A stretch of 39,261 nucleotides of DNA from positions 1 to 39,261 of the forward strand of contig CABYDZ010000011.1 of assembly GCA_902517885.1 (NCBI GenBank). Reading direction: 5' to 3'. A model generated the notes under the pieces. The model saw only the letters and a list, made by a program, of their open reading frames with translations. It did not search any database and had not been told where the DNA came from. The position numbers and the translations under genes were made by a program. This document shows, one piece after another, positions 1-7,965 of the stretch (positions are counted from its first letter, which is position 1; each line of letters begins with the position of its first letter). The stretch is from an uncultured Pelagibacteraceae bacterium. Lineage in GTDB: Bacteria > Pseudomonadota > Alphaproteobacteria > Pelagibacterales > AG-422-B15.

Positions 1-2409
1 TTAATAGTTTCTGATTTTATCCTATGGGCAAAAAATAACGACATACCTGTTGGGCCAGGCAGAGGATCAGGAGCAGGATCACTTGTAGCTTGGTGTCTAA
101 ATATAACAGATCTTGATCCTATTAAGTTTGGATTGATATTTGAACGATTTTTAAACCCAGAAAGAGTATCGCTTCCCGATTTCGATATAGATTTCTGTAG
201 AGATGGAAGAGACAAGGTACTTGAATATGTGCATAAAAAGTATGGTGAAAATAAAGTAGCACAGATAATTACCTTTGGTAAATTGCAGGCACGAGCCGTA
301 ATAAGAGATGTCGGCAGAGTCCTCGGCATTCCATATGGTCAGGTCGATTATCTTTGCAAACTAATGCCATTTGATCCCTCTAGACCCATGTCTCTTCAGA
401 AATATATTGATGAAGAGCCAAAGTTAAATGAAGAGGCCAATAGAGATCCCAAGGTCAAAAAACTACTAGATATTTCTCTTAAACTCGAAGGTTTAAAAAG
501 ACATGCATCTATTCACGCCGCTGGAGTTGTTATATCAAAAGATCAAATATCTAAAGATGTACCATTATACAGTGATCCAGAAAGTAATATCTTCTTAACT
601 CAGTTTGATATGAAATGGGTTGAAAACGCTGGTTTAGTTAAATTTGACTTTCTTGGATTGAAAACACTTACTTTGATCAATGAATGTATAAAGTTGGTAC
701 GGAATAATAATTCAGATTTCAGTATAGATAAAATTAATATTAACGATGTTAAAACATACGAACAGCTCAGTACTGGTGAAACAACTGGGATATTCCAATT
801 AGAGAGTGCTGGAATGAAGGATACATTGAAGCAATTAAAGCCTGATAAATTTGAGGATATAATTGCAATTGTCGCTCTATATCGTCCTGGCCCTATGGCT
901 AATATACCTTCATATATTGAAAGAAAGCATGGAAGAGAAAAACCAGATTACATACACCCTCTGCTAAAGGGACTTTTGAAAGAAACATATGGAGTTGTAA
1001 TATATCAAGAGCAAGTAATGGGAGTTGCACGAGAACTTTCAGGTTATTCTGACGGCGAAGCTGATCTATTAAGACGAGCTATGGGAAAAAAAATACAAAA
1101 AGAAATGAAAGCTCAAAAACAAAGGTTTATCAGTGGGTGTGTAAATAATAAATTGAAAAACAATGAAGCAGAAAACATATTTGAATTGCTATCAAAATTT
1201 GCAGATTACGGTTTTAATAAAAGTCATGCAGCCGCTTACGCCCTTATTGCTTTTCAAACTGCATTTTTAAAGACGCATTTTCCTATTGAATTTTTTGCAG
1301 CATCAATGTCACTTGATATTAATAATACAGATAAAATATCTATTTTCCAGCAAGAATTAGTGCGAATGAACATTAAACTTATTCCCCCAAGTATAAATAA
1401 ATCTAATTCATATTTTTCTAGAGAGGGAGAAAAAATTTCTTATGCATTAGGTGCCATAAAAAATGTTGGAATTGAGTCTATGAACGATTTAGTGAACGAA
1501 AGAAATTCTAATGGTGAATTTAAAAATTTTAGCGATCTTATTCAGAGGTGTGATACTTCTATAATAAATAAAAAAACATTAGAAGCGCTTGCCTGCGCAG
1601 GAGCTTTCGATGAATTTAAAGTGAATAGGTCATCAGTCTTTAATCAAGCTCAAGAAATTGTTAAATTTCACAAATCCCAAAACAATAAATCTTTATCAGA
1701 ACAAGAAGATATGTTTGGCGATATAGAGCTATCTCATTTTACAATAAACAAAGAAGATGAATGGAGCTATCCCTATAAATTAATGAAAGAATATGAAATG
1801 CTAGGTTTTTACCTTACAGGACATCCACTAGAGGCTCACAAAAAAAATTATCCATCACTAATGCTTAAGGAGTATTTAGATATAAAGGAAAATGAGTCAG
1901 CCTATAATCAAAAAGATGTATTATTAGGAGGAACGCTGCTTTCGAAAAAAGAAAAAAGATCTGCAAGAGGAAACGCTTATGCTTTTTTAAATTTTTCTGA
2001 TTTGTCTTCAATATATGAACTAATAGTATTTGAGAGTAATCTTAGAAAGTATAGAGATTTATTAGTTGAAGGTGAATCCTTTATCGTTAGTGTTGATTTT
2101 TCTTTTCAAAATGGGACTTTAAGAGGTGAACTTAAAAAAGTGTTTAGTTTCGATGAAGTAGAAAATTTAAATCTCAAAAAGGTAAAGGCAGAAAATGAAG
2201 AAAAGGCAAATTCATTAATAAAGATATACGCTGACGGTAATTTCACTAAAGATGAACTTCTGAAATTAAAATGGGTTAAGGGTATGCAGAAAGTAGAAAT
2301 TATATATGATAATCAACTACTTAAAATTCCTGGAGCATTCGAAATTAGCGCTGATATGATTAAAGAAATCAAAACTCTTAACGGCGTAAAAAAAATAGAC
2401 CTTAGTTGA
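1..2409 (+). CDS. dnaE: DNA polymerase III alpha subunit (5' end missing)
   Basis: This is the catalytic subunit of the replicative DNA polymerase III. The frame is open from base 1, so the gene starts left of the window; about 802 residues are visible against roughly 1,150 in the family. The visible part opens in the palm with the GPGRGSGAG motif. The PDFDIDF motif follows at 175-195 and carries two of the catalytic aspartates, and the third lies in VKFDFLGLKTL near 640-660. Next come the helix-hairpin-helix region and, near 1920-2150, an OB-fold (LLGGTLLSKKEK, then AYAFLNFSD). An internal ATG at 133 is not the start, because conserved palm sequence lies upstream of it. The PHP domain is outside the window. 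rpsB follows 127 bases later on the same strand. The identity is very secure. Confidence 0.97.
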   Translation, partial: LIVSDFILWAKNNDIPVGPGRGSGAGSLVAWCLNITDLDPIKFGLIFERFLNPERVSLPDFDIDFCRDGRDKVLEYVHKKYGENKVAQIITFGKLQARAVIRDVGRVLGIPYGQVDYLCKLMPFDPSRPMSLQKYIDEEPKLNEEANRDPKVKKLLDISLKLEGLKRHASIHAAGVVISKDQISKDVPLYSDPESNIFLTQFDMKWVENAGLVKFDFLGLKTLTLINECIKLVRNNNSDFSIDKININDVKTYEQLSTGETTGIFQLESAGMKDTLKQLKPDKFEDIIAIVALYRPGPMANIPSYIERKHGREKPDYIHPLLKGLLKETYGVVIYQEQVMGVARELSGYSDGEADLLRRAMGKKIQKEMKAQKQRFISGCVNNKLKNNEAENIFELLSKFADYGFNKSHAAAYALIAFQTAFLKTHFPIEFFAASMSLDINNTDKISIFQQELVRMNIKLIPPSINKSNSYFSREGEKISYALGAIKNVGIESMNDLVNERNSNGEFKNFSDLIQRCDTSIINKKTLEALACAGAFDEFKVNRSSVFNQAQEIVKFHKSQNNKSLSEQEDMFGDIELSHFTINKEDEWSYPYKLMKEYEMLGFYLTGHPLEAHKKNYPSLMLKEYLDIKENESAYNQKDVLLGGTLLSKKEKRSARGNAYAFLNFSDLSSIYELIVFESNLRKYRDLLVEGESFIVSVDFSFQNGTLRGELKKVFSFDEVENLNLKKVKAENEEKANSLIKIYADGNFTKDELLKLKWVKGMQKVEIIYDNQLLKIPGAFEISADMIKEIKTLNGVKKIDLS

Positions 2410-2437
2410 TAAAAGTATTGAATATTACTTATCCTTC

Positions 2438-2536
2438 GTGTAATTAAACGCTTAATTTAATCACACAACGATAGCTTTTGCTGTCCGGTCCTTATTTAAG
2501 GTCAAATTGTTGTGGAAGTACAACCGGAGAAATTAT
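2438..2536 (+). promoter_or_regulatory. candidate structured rpsB leader
   Basis: The dnaE-rpsB gap can fold. A hairpin has arms GTGTAATTAAA (2438-2448) and TTTAATCACAC (2456-2466), with one A-C mismatch and a 7-base loop. Downstream, TCCG (2484-2487) can pair with CGGA (2525-2528), enclosing two small hairpins: CCTT/AAGG (2490-2501) and GTTGT/ACAAC (2509-2524). The closing helix uses GGA of the rpsB Shine-Dalgarno GGAGA (2526-2530), so the fold would hide the ribosome binding site. Autoregulation of rpsB by S2 is known in Escherichia coli. Whether this leader does that is inference, and the first hairpin could simply end dnaE transcripts. Confidence 0.4.
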
Positions 2537-3313
2537 ATGAGTATACCTAATATAGATTTAAGAGAGTTAGTTAATGCTGGAGTTCACTTTGGACATAAGT
2601 CACAAAGATGGAACCCCAAAATGCAAAAATATATTCACAGTACAAGAGAAAATGTACACATTATCAATCTAAATCATACAGTTCAAATGATGCAAGAGGC
2701 ATTAAATGTAATTGACAGCATAACCTCGCGTGGTGGGAAAATTTTGTTTGTTGCAACAAAAAAACAGGCATCAGCAAAGATTGCTGAGTTAGCAATTGAA
2801 ACTGGACAATACTATGTTAACCATAGGTGGCTGGGTGGCATGCTGACTAATTGGTCTACAATTACGAAGTCAATCAAGAAAATGAAAGAACTTGAAGTTC
2901 TTAAGTCAAATCCAAATAATGAATTTACAAAAAAAGAAATACTTAAACTCACCAACAAACACGATAAACTTGTTAAATCTCTAAGTGGAATAAGCGAGAT
3001 GAAGAAATCTCCAGACCTACTTTTTATTATTGATACAAAATTAGAACATATTGCTGTCTCGGAAGCCAATCATTTGAATATACCAATAATTGGAATAGTC
3101 GATACCAATTCAGATCCAGACGAAATAAGCTATCCAATACCTGGGAACGATGACTCAAGAAGATCAATAAACCTGTATTGCTCTTTGATAAAAGAAACAA
3201 TTAATTCAGTAGAAACCCAAATAAATTTTACAGAAGATAAATCTAAAATAGTATCTGATGAAGGTTTAGATGATCAGGCTGATAATAAATCTTCTGATGA
3301 TGCCGTTAAGTAG
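2537..3313 (+). CDS. rpsB: 30S ribosomal protein S2
   Basis: Ribosomal protein S2 binds late to the 30S subunit near the head-body junction. The product is 258 residues, a normal length, and begins [20 protein letters not shown], which matches the family start. I chose the ATG at 2537 because GGAGA lies 6 bases upstream. A TTG 30 bases further up is in frame but would add a non-conserved extension and overlap the ribosome binding site. Conserved blocks include [11 protein letters not shown] and [11 protein letters not shown]. The C-terminal tail, rich in Asp, Ser and Lys, is variable in the family. tsf follows 33 bases later, the usual rpsB-tsf pair, and a foldable leader precedes the gene. 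Confidence 0.97.
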   Translation: MSIPNIDLRELVNAGVHFGHKSQRWNPKMQKYIHSTRENVHIINLNHTVQMMQEALNVIDSITSRGGKILFVATKKQASAKIAELAIETGQYYVNHRWLGGMLTNWSTITKSIKKMKELEVLKSNPNNEFTKKEILKLTNKHDKLVKSLSGISEMKKSPDLLFIIDTKLEHIAVSEANHLNIPIIGIVDTNSDPDEISYPIPGNDDSRRSINLYCSLIKETINSVETQINFTEDKSKIVSDEGLDDQADNKSSDDAVK

Positions 3314-3346
3314 TAAGAGAATATTATCAAATAAAAGTTAATAGTT

Positions 3347-4174
3347 ATGACAGTCAGCGCTAAAGAGGTTCAAGAGTTAAGAAAAATGTCTGGTGCAGGC
3401 ATGATGGAATGTAAGTCTGCCCTTTCTGAAGCAAATGGCAATCTGGATGAGGCTTTCAAGTTACTGCGTGAAAAAGGAATTGCAAAAGCTGAAAAAAAAT
3501 CGTCAAGAGACGCAAACGAGGGTCTTGTTGCAATAAAGAAAGAAGGCAATTCAGCGGCTATGATCGAAGTTAATTCTGAAACTGATTTTGTTTCACGAAA
3601 TTCAGAATTTCATGATCTTGTTAATTCCATTCTTGAAATTGTGATGCAAAATAAGAGTGATACAGATAAATCAATTGAAGATACAAAAACACTTATCAGT
3701 GACGCTGTGGGTAAAATCGGAGAGAACATTGTGCTGAAAAATATAAAATTTATAGAAGGAAATATTTACAGCTATATACACAACAGTGTAACTGATGGCA
3801 TGGGAAAAATTGGTGTTTTAATAAACTTTAACTCTGATTCTAATGAAATAGATGTTATTGGCAAAAACATTTGTATGCATATTGCAGCATCTGCTCCCAA
3901 ATCATTAACTGTAGATGATCTTGACAAGTCCATCATTGAGAACGAAAAAGAAATAATTTCAAAGCAATTGAAAGAAACAGGCAAGCCAGACAATATTCTT
4001 GAGAAAATGATGCAAGGTAAGTTAAATAAATTCTATGAAGAAAATACATTAATGGGACAAAAATTTGTAATTGATCCATCAATTTCAATCGAACAATATT
4101 TAATACAGGCCTCAAAAGAAATTAATAGTCAAATTAATATTCAAGAATTTCTTCGATTTGAAATAGGTTCATAA
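3347..4174 (+). CDS. tsf: translation elongation factor Ts
   Basis: EF-Ts is the guanine nucleotide exchange factor that recycles EF-Tu-GDP to EF-Tu-GTP. The 275-residue protein begins with the UBA-like helical domain (VQELRKMSGAGMMECKSAL). It contains the TDFVSRN signature (TDFVARN in most relatives), which contacts EF-Tu, and the core segment HIAASAPKSL. Length is slightly below the E. coli protein (283). The ATG at 3347 has no Shine-Dalgarno, as for many genes in this window. pyrH starts 3 bases after the stop, so rpsB, tsf, pyrH and frr look like one transcription unit, the common bacterial arrangement. Confidence 0.97.
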   Translation: MTVSAKEVQELRKMSGAGMMECKSALSEANGNLDEAFKLLREKGIAKAEKKSSRDANEGLVAIKKEGNSAAMIEVNSETDFVSRNSEFHDLVNSILEIVMQNKSDTDKSIEDTKTLISDAVGKIGENIVLKNIKFIEGNIYSYIHNSVTDGMGKIGVLINFNSDSNEIDVIGKNICMHIAASAPKSLTVDDLDKSIIENEKEIISKQLKETGKPDNILEKMMQGKLNKFYEENTLMGQKFVIDPSISIEQYLIQASKEINSQINIQEFLRFEIGS

Positions 4175-4177
4175 AGA

Positions 4178-4897
4178 ATGAATAATAATAAAAAAAAACG
4201 GATATTAATTAAATTATCCGGAGAATCTCTTATGGGCGATGATAACTATGGGATTGAGCTAAAAACTGTCGATAAGTTAGCAAAAAACATCAAATCATTT
4301 ATTAAGTTAAATGTTGAATTATGCATTGTTATTGGGGGAGGCAATATATTCCGAGGTCTTGCTGCTTCTGCCAAAGGGATGGATAGAGCAAATGCTGATT
4401 ATATGGGGATGCTGGCAACAGTTATGAATAGTCTAGCAATGCAAAACGCTTTAGAGAAACTAAAATTAGAGACAAGGGTAATGTCTGCTTTCCCAATTCA
4501 GTCTATTTGTGAAACCTACATTAGACGCAGAGCGATAAGACACATGGAAAAAGGAAGAGTAGTGATTTGCGCTGCTGGAACTGGAAATCCATATTTCTCA
4601 ACTGATACAGCAGCTTCATTAAGAGCTGCTGAATTAATGTGTTCTTATATATACAAAGCTACCCAGGTTGACGGGATATATAGTAAGGATCCAAAAAAGA
4701 GTAAAGATGCAAAAAAATATAAAAAAATATCATATAATAAATATTTATCTGATAATCTAAGGGTTATGGATAGTGCGGCAATAAGTGTGGCTAGAGAAAA
4801 TAAAATTCCAATTAGAGTATTTTCTATTCTTGAAAAAGATTGCTTTAAAGGCGTTTATAATAACAAATTAAATTACTCAGAAATTAATGATGTTTGA
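4178..4897 (+). CDS. pyrH: UMP kinase
   Basis: Uridylate kinase phosphorylates UMP to UDP with ATP and is the bacterial hexameric enzyme of the amino-acid kinase fold. The 239-residue product has [10 protein letters not shown] at the start, GGGNIFRG for phosphate binding, a conserved central helix ([12 protein letters not shown]), [13 protein letters not shown] for UMP binding, and [10 protein letters not shown] near the ATP site. Its length is standard. The last 11 bases overlap the start of frr, which suggests coupled translation. UDP made here feeds CTP synthesis by PyrG, encoded in the same window, and UDP-sugars for lipid A. Confidence 0.97.
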   Translation: MNNNKKKRILIKLSGESLMGDDNYGIELKTVDKLAKNIKSFIKLNVELCIVIGGGNIFRGLAASAKGMDRANADYMGMLATVMNSLAMQNALEKLKLETRVMSAFPIQSICETYIRRRAIRHMEKGRVVICAAGTGNPYFSTDTAASLRAAELMCSYIYKATQVDGIYSKDPKKSKDAKKYKKISYNKYLSDNLRVMDSAAISVARENKIPIRVFSILEKDCFKGVYNNKLNYSEINDV

Positions 4898-5447
4898 TCA
4901 GATACATAAGGACGTTGAAAAAAGAATGAACGCTTCAATCCAATCATCTAGATCTGAGATGAGTGGCATAAGGGCTGGAAGGGCATCTCCAAGCATGCTC
5001 GATTCAATCAAAGTAGAAACATATGGACAAAAAATGAATATTAATCAAGTAGCCAATATTACAACTCCTGACGCCAGAACAATTAATATTGATATATGGG
5101 ATCAAGCTAATGTTAATTTAGTTGATAAGGCAGTGAGAGAGTCAGATTTAGGAATCAATCCAATGATTGAAGGAAATCTTATCAGATTACCATTACCTCA
5201 ATTAACAGAAGAGAGAAGAAATGAATTTCTTAAGATGGCAAGTAAAATTGCTGAAAATACAAAAATAGCAATTAGAAATATTAGAAGGGACGGGATTGAG
5301 AAAGTCAAAAAATTAGAAAAAGATAAAGAAATTGGAAAAGATGACTCAAAAAAATATCAAGAGGAAATTGAGTCTTTAACAGCAAATAAAATTAAAATTA
5401 TCGATGAAGTTCAAAACTCTAAAGAAGAAGATTTAAAAAATATATAA
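4887..5447 (+). CDS. frr: ribosome recycling factor
   Basis: RRF splits post-termination ribosomes together with EF-G. The protein has 186 residues, the normal length. It contains the two-domain pattern of the family: [12 protein letters not shown] in the first long helix, [12 protein letters not shown] before the second, and [15 protein letters not shown] in the third. The start codon is one of two adjacent ATGs at 4887 and 4890, and I use the first. It overlaps the end of pyrH by 11 bases. The position between pyrH and uppS is the usual one. Confidence 0.97.
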   Translation: MMFDQIHKDVEKRMNASIQSSRSEMSGIRAGRASPSMLDSIKVETYGQKMNINQVANITTPDARTINIDIWDQANVNLVDKAVRESDLGINPMIEGNLIRLPLPQLTEERRNEFLKMASKIAENTKIAIRNIRRDGIEKVKKLEKDKEIGKDDSKKYQEEIESLTANKIKIIDEVQNSKEEDLKNI

Positions 5448-5458
5448 CATCGCTCGAA

Positions 5459-6154
5459 GTGATAGCATCTAATTCTCACAAAACAATAATTAAACACGTC
5501 GCTATAATTATGGATGGCAATGGAAGATGGGCGGTAAAAAACAAAATTTCAAAAAAAATGGGACACGAGTATGGGGTTCGTAATTGTATTAAAATCTGTG
5601 AAAATTTAAAAAAACTAGATTTCAAAATAAATGAAATTTCATTTTATGTATTCTCAATAGAAAATTGGAGACGTTCACCCTTAGAAGTAAAAAATTTATT
5701 TAAAATCATCGAAGCTTTCTATGCTTCGTTCAAAACTTCAGCAAACAAAAACAATATTTCTATAAGACACTTCGGCTCTAAGCAAAGGTTATCTAGTAAA
5801 ATAAAGAAAATAATTGAAGATGTAGTACTTAGTACAAAGGAAAATAATGGGACTTATGTAAATTTATTATTTAACTATGGATCAAGACAAGAAATTGAGG
5901 ATGCAATAAAAAAAATTCAGTCTGAAAAGAAAAAAAAATTTAACTTTAGGGATTATTTGTATATTCCTGAATCAAATGATCCAGATTTAATAATTAGAAC
6001 TGGTGGAGAAATTAGGCTAAGCAATTTTATGTTATGGCAAAGTGCATATTCAGAGCTTTACTTTACAAAGACGTTGTGGCCAGACTTCAAAATTAATTCT
6101 TTGAACAAAATATTACATAGCTATTTAAAAAGAAATAGAAAATATGGAAAATAA
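5459..6154 (+). CDS. uppS: undecaprenyl diphosphate synthase
   Basis: This cis-prenyltransferase adds isopentenyl units to farnesyl diphosphate to make the undecaprenyl carrier for peptidoglycan and LPS. The 231-residue protein has MDGNGRW with the catalytic aspartate at residue 19, SFYVFSIENWRR in the middle, and DLIIRTGGEIRLSNFMLWQ with SELYF near the end, all diagnostic. The start is GTG at 5459. No ATG lies between the frr stop and the catalytic motif, and this GTG leaves a normal short N-terminal extension. The last 11 bases overlap cdsA. dxr, two genes on, and ispDF at 29337-30461 supply its isoprenoid substrate. Confidence 0.95.
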   Translation: MIASNSHKTIIKHVAIIMDGNGRWAVKNKISKKMGHEYGVRNCIKICENLKKLDFKINEISFYVFSIENWRRSPLEVKNLFKIIEAFYASFKTSANKNNISIRHFGSKQRLSSKIKKIIEDVVLSTKENNGTYVNLLFNYGSRQEIEDAIKKIQSEKKKKFNFRDYLYIPESNDPDLIIRTGGEIRLSNFMLWQSAYSELYFTKTLWPDFKINSLNKILHSYLKRNRKYGK

Positions 6155-6803
6155 ATTGAAAAACTTATTCAATAAAAATTTATTATTAAGGTTATTCTCT
6201 TTAATTATATTTATTCCTTTAATGTTACTGCCAATTGTTGTTAGTAATTATTTATTATTCATGATTTATATTTTTTTCAATGCTGTAATTCTTAACGAGA
6301 TTCAATTAATGAAAGTTAATCGTGAAAAAAAGAAATTACTATTTATTTATAAGGCTTTAATAACATTTATATTTTTTATATTTATTTTAATAAAAATTAC
6401 AGCAGTTATGACTGCTATAGATTTAATTGAAATAATTATTGCTATCTGGCTATTTGACACTTTCTCTTTTTTAGGAGGTAAAATTATTGGCGGCAAGAAA
6501 CTTATGCCATCAATTAGTTCTGGAAAAACTCAAAGTGGATTGTTAGTTGGTATCACCGCTACACTTTTTAGTTTTTATATTTATTCAATAGTTGTTAGTA
6601 ATTATTCATTAAAGTATTTGTTATTTATCAGTATAATTATATCATTTGCTTTTCTAGGAGATGTTATAGCTTCGATCATTAAGAGAACATCATCTATTAA
6701 GGACTCTGGTTCCATCATGCCTGGACATGGAGGCTTATTAGATAGGTTAGATTCATTTATAGGAGTCTTCTTTTTTATTGGCATTTATCAATTATTATCA
6801 TGA
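6144..6803 (+). CDS. cdsA: phosphatidate cytidylyltransferase
   Basis: CdsA converts phosphatidic acid and CTP to CDP-diacylglycerol, the branch point for membrane phospholipids. The protein is a polytopic membrane enzyme of 219 residues. The C-terminal signature is intact: IIKRTSSIKDSGS followed by MPGHGGLLDRLDS. It is shorter than E. coli CdsA (285 residues), with fewer N-terminal helices, but compact forms are common in small-genome alphaproteobacteria. It overlaps uppS by 11 bases and dxr by 4 (ATGA). The downstream enzyme for phosphatidylglycerol, PgpA, is encoded at 28879-29337. Confidence 0.95.
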   Translation: MENKLKNLFNKNLLLRLFSLIIFIPLMLLPIVVSNYLLFMIYIFFNAVILNEIQLMKVNREKKKLLFIYKALITFIFFIFILIKITAVMTAIDLIEIIIAIWLFDTFSFLGGKIIGGKKLMPSISSGKTQSGLLVGITATLFSFYIYSIVVSNYSLKYLLFISIIISFAFLGDVIASIIKRTSSIKDSGSIMPGHGGLLDRLDSFIGVFFFIGIYQLLS

Positions 6804-7945
6804 AGAAAATTAATTTAGTTATTTATGGAGCTACTGGCAGCATCGGGGGTTCTGTTCTTTCGATAGTGCGGTCTAATAAGAAAAAATTTAATGTTCAAGG
6901 AGTTACATGTAATAAAAATTATAATAAATTAATAAAAATTGCAGAAGAATTTGATGTAAAAAAACTTGGAATAAATAAGCGAATAAAAAGTGAAATTAAA
7001 AAACTTAAAAAATATCATGTTTACGAAGATATAAGTTCATTCAGCAACATTTGTGATAAAAAAACCGATGTGATTATTTTTGCGATATCTGGCTTAGCTG
7101 GTCTAGATCTTATTCACAAATTATGTAAAATTGGAAAAACGATTGGAATGGCTAATAAAGAATGTATTATTTCAATTGGCCAAAATTTGACCAAACTGGC
7201 AAAAAAAAATTGTTCCATTATAGTACCGCTTGATTCTGAACATAATTCTATCTATCACTTATTAAATAACAATCATGGCCCTTTTGAGTCAATTACAATA
7301 ACCGCTTCAGGGGGGCCATTTAGAAAATTGCCTTTAAAATCATTTAATAATATCAGTATTAAACAAGCTCTTTCCCATCCAATTTGGAAAATGGGAAAAA
7401 AAATATCAATAGACTCAGCTACTATGGTCAATAAAGCACTCGAAATTATTGAGGCAAAATATCTATTTAATCTAGAAGATAGTCAAATCGATGCAATTAT
7501 TCACCCTCAGGCAGTAGTTCATGCAATGGTAAATTATAAAAATGGGATTACTACAGCTTTGTTAAGTAAGCCAGATATGCGCATACCAATATCATCCTTA
7601 TTTTTTAAATTTAATGGTTATACAAATAAAACCAAAGAGTTGAATCTGTTAGAGTATTCAAAACTTGAGTTTTATCCGATAAATATTAACAGATATCCAG
7701 CCATTAAATTGGGTAAGGAGGTAATGAAAATTGGTGGACTAGCTCCAAATGCCTTTAACTATCTAAACGAGATCCTAGTTAGGCATTTTCTAAAAGGCGC
7801 AATAAAATTTGTAGATATAACAGCTTTAAATGAAATTAATTTAGAGAAGATATTTTCTAAAAATACCAATATAATGTCTCCTAGTCTAATGGATGTAAAA
7901 AACATTAATAACTGGATAGACAAAAATTTGTATCTAAGGAATTAG
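6800..7945 (+). CDS. dxr: 1-deoxy-D-xylulose 5-phosphate reductoisomerase
   Basis: DXR makes 2-C-methyl-D-erythritol 4-phosphate with NADPH, the committed step of the MEP isoprenoid pathway. The protein has 381 residues. It shows the NADPH-binding GATGSIG near residue 9, the metal and substrate loop PLDSEHNSI, TASGGPFR, and the flexible active-site loop HPIWKMGKKISIDSATMVN. The start overlaps the cdsA stop by 4 bases. In most alphaproteobacteria the next gene is rseP; here bamA begins only 20 bases after the stop. IspDF in the same window covers three later steps of the pathway counted as IspD and IspF activities. Confidence 0.96.
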   Translation: MKKINLVIYGATGSIGGSVLSIVRSNKKKFNVQGVTCNKNYNKLIKIAEEFDVKKLGINKRIKSEIKKLKKYHVYEDISSFSNICDKKTDVIIFAISGLAGLDLIHKLCKIGKTIGMANKECIISIGQNLTKLAKKNCSIIVPLDSEHNSIYHLLNNNHGPFESITITASGGPFRKLPLKSFNNISIKQALSHPIWKMGKKISIDSATMVNKALEIIEAKYLFNLEDSQIDAIIHPQAVVHAMVNYKNGITTALLSKPDMRIPISSLFFKFNGYTNKTKELNLLEYSKLEFYPININRYPAIKLGKEVMKIGGLAPNAFNYLNEILVRHFLKGAIKFVDITALNEINLEKIFSKNTNIMSPSLMDVKNINNWIDKNLYLRN

Positions 7946-7965
7946 ATTTAAGTTATTTTTATATT

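Noticed and set aside
2507-2536. In-frame TTG start 30 bases upstream of rpsB
   Set aside because: It would add a non-conserved extension, run through the GGAGA ribosome site, and ignore the well-placed ATG at 2537.
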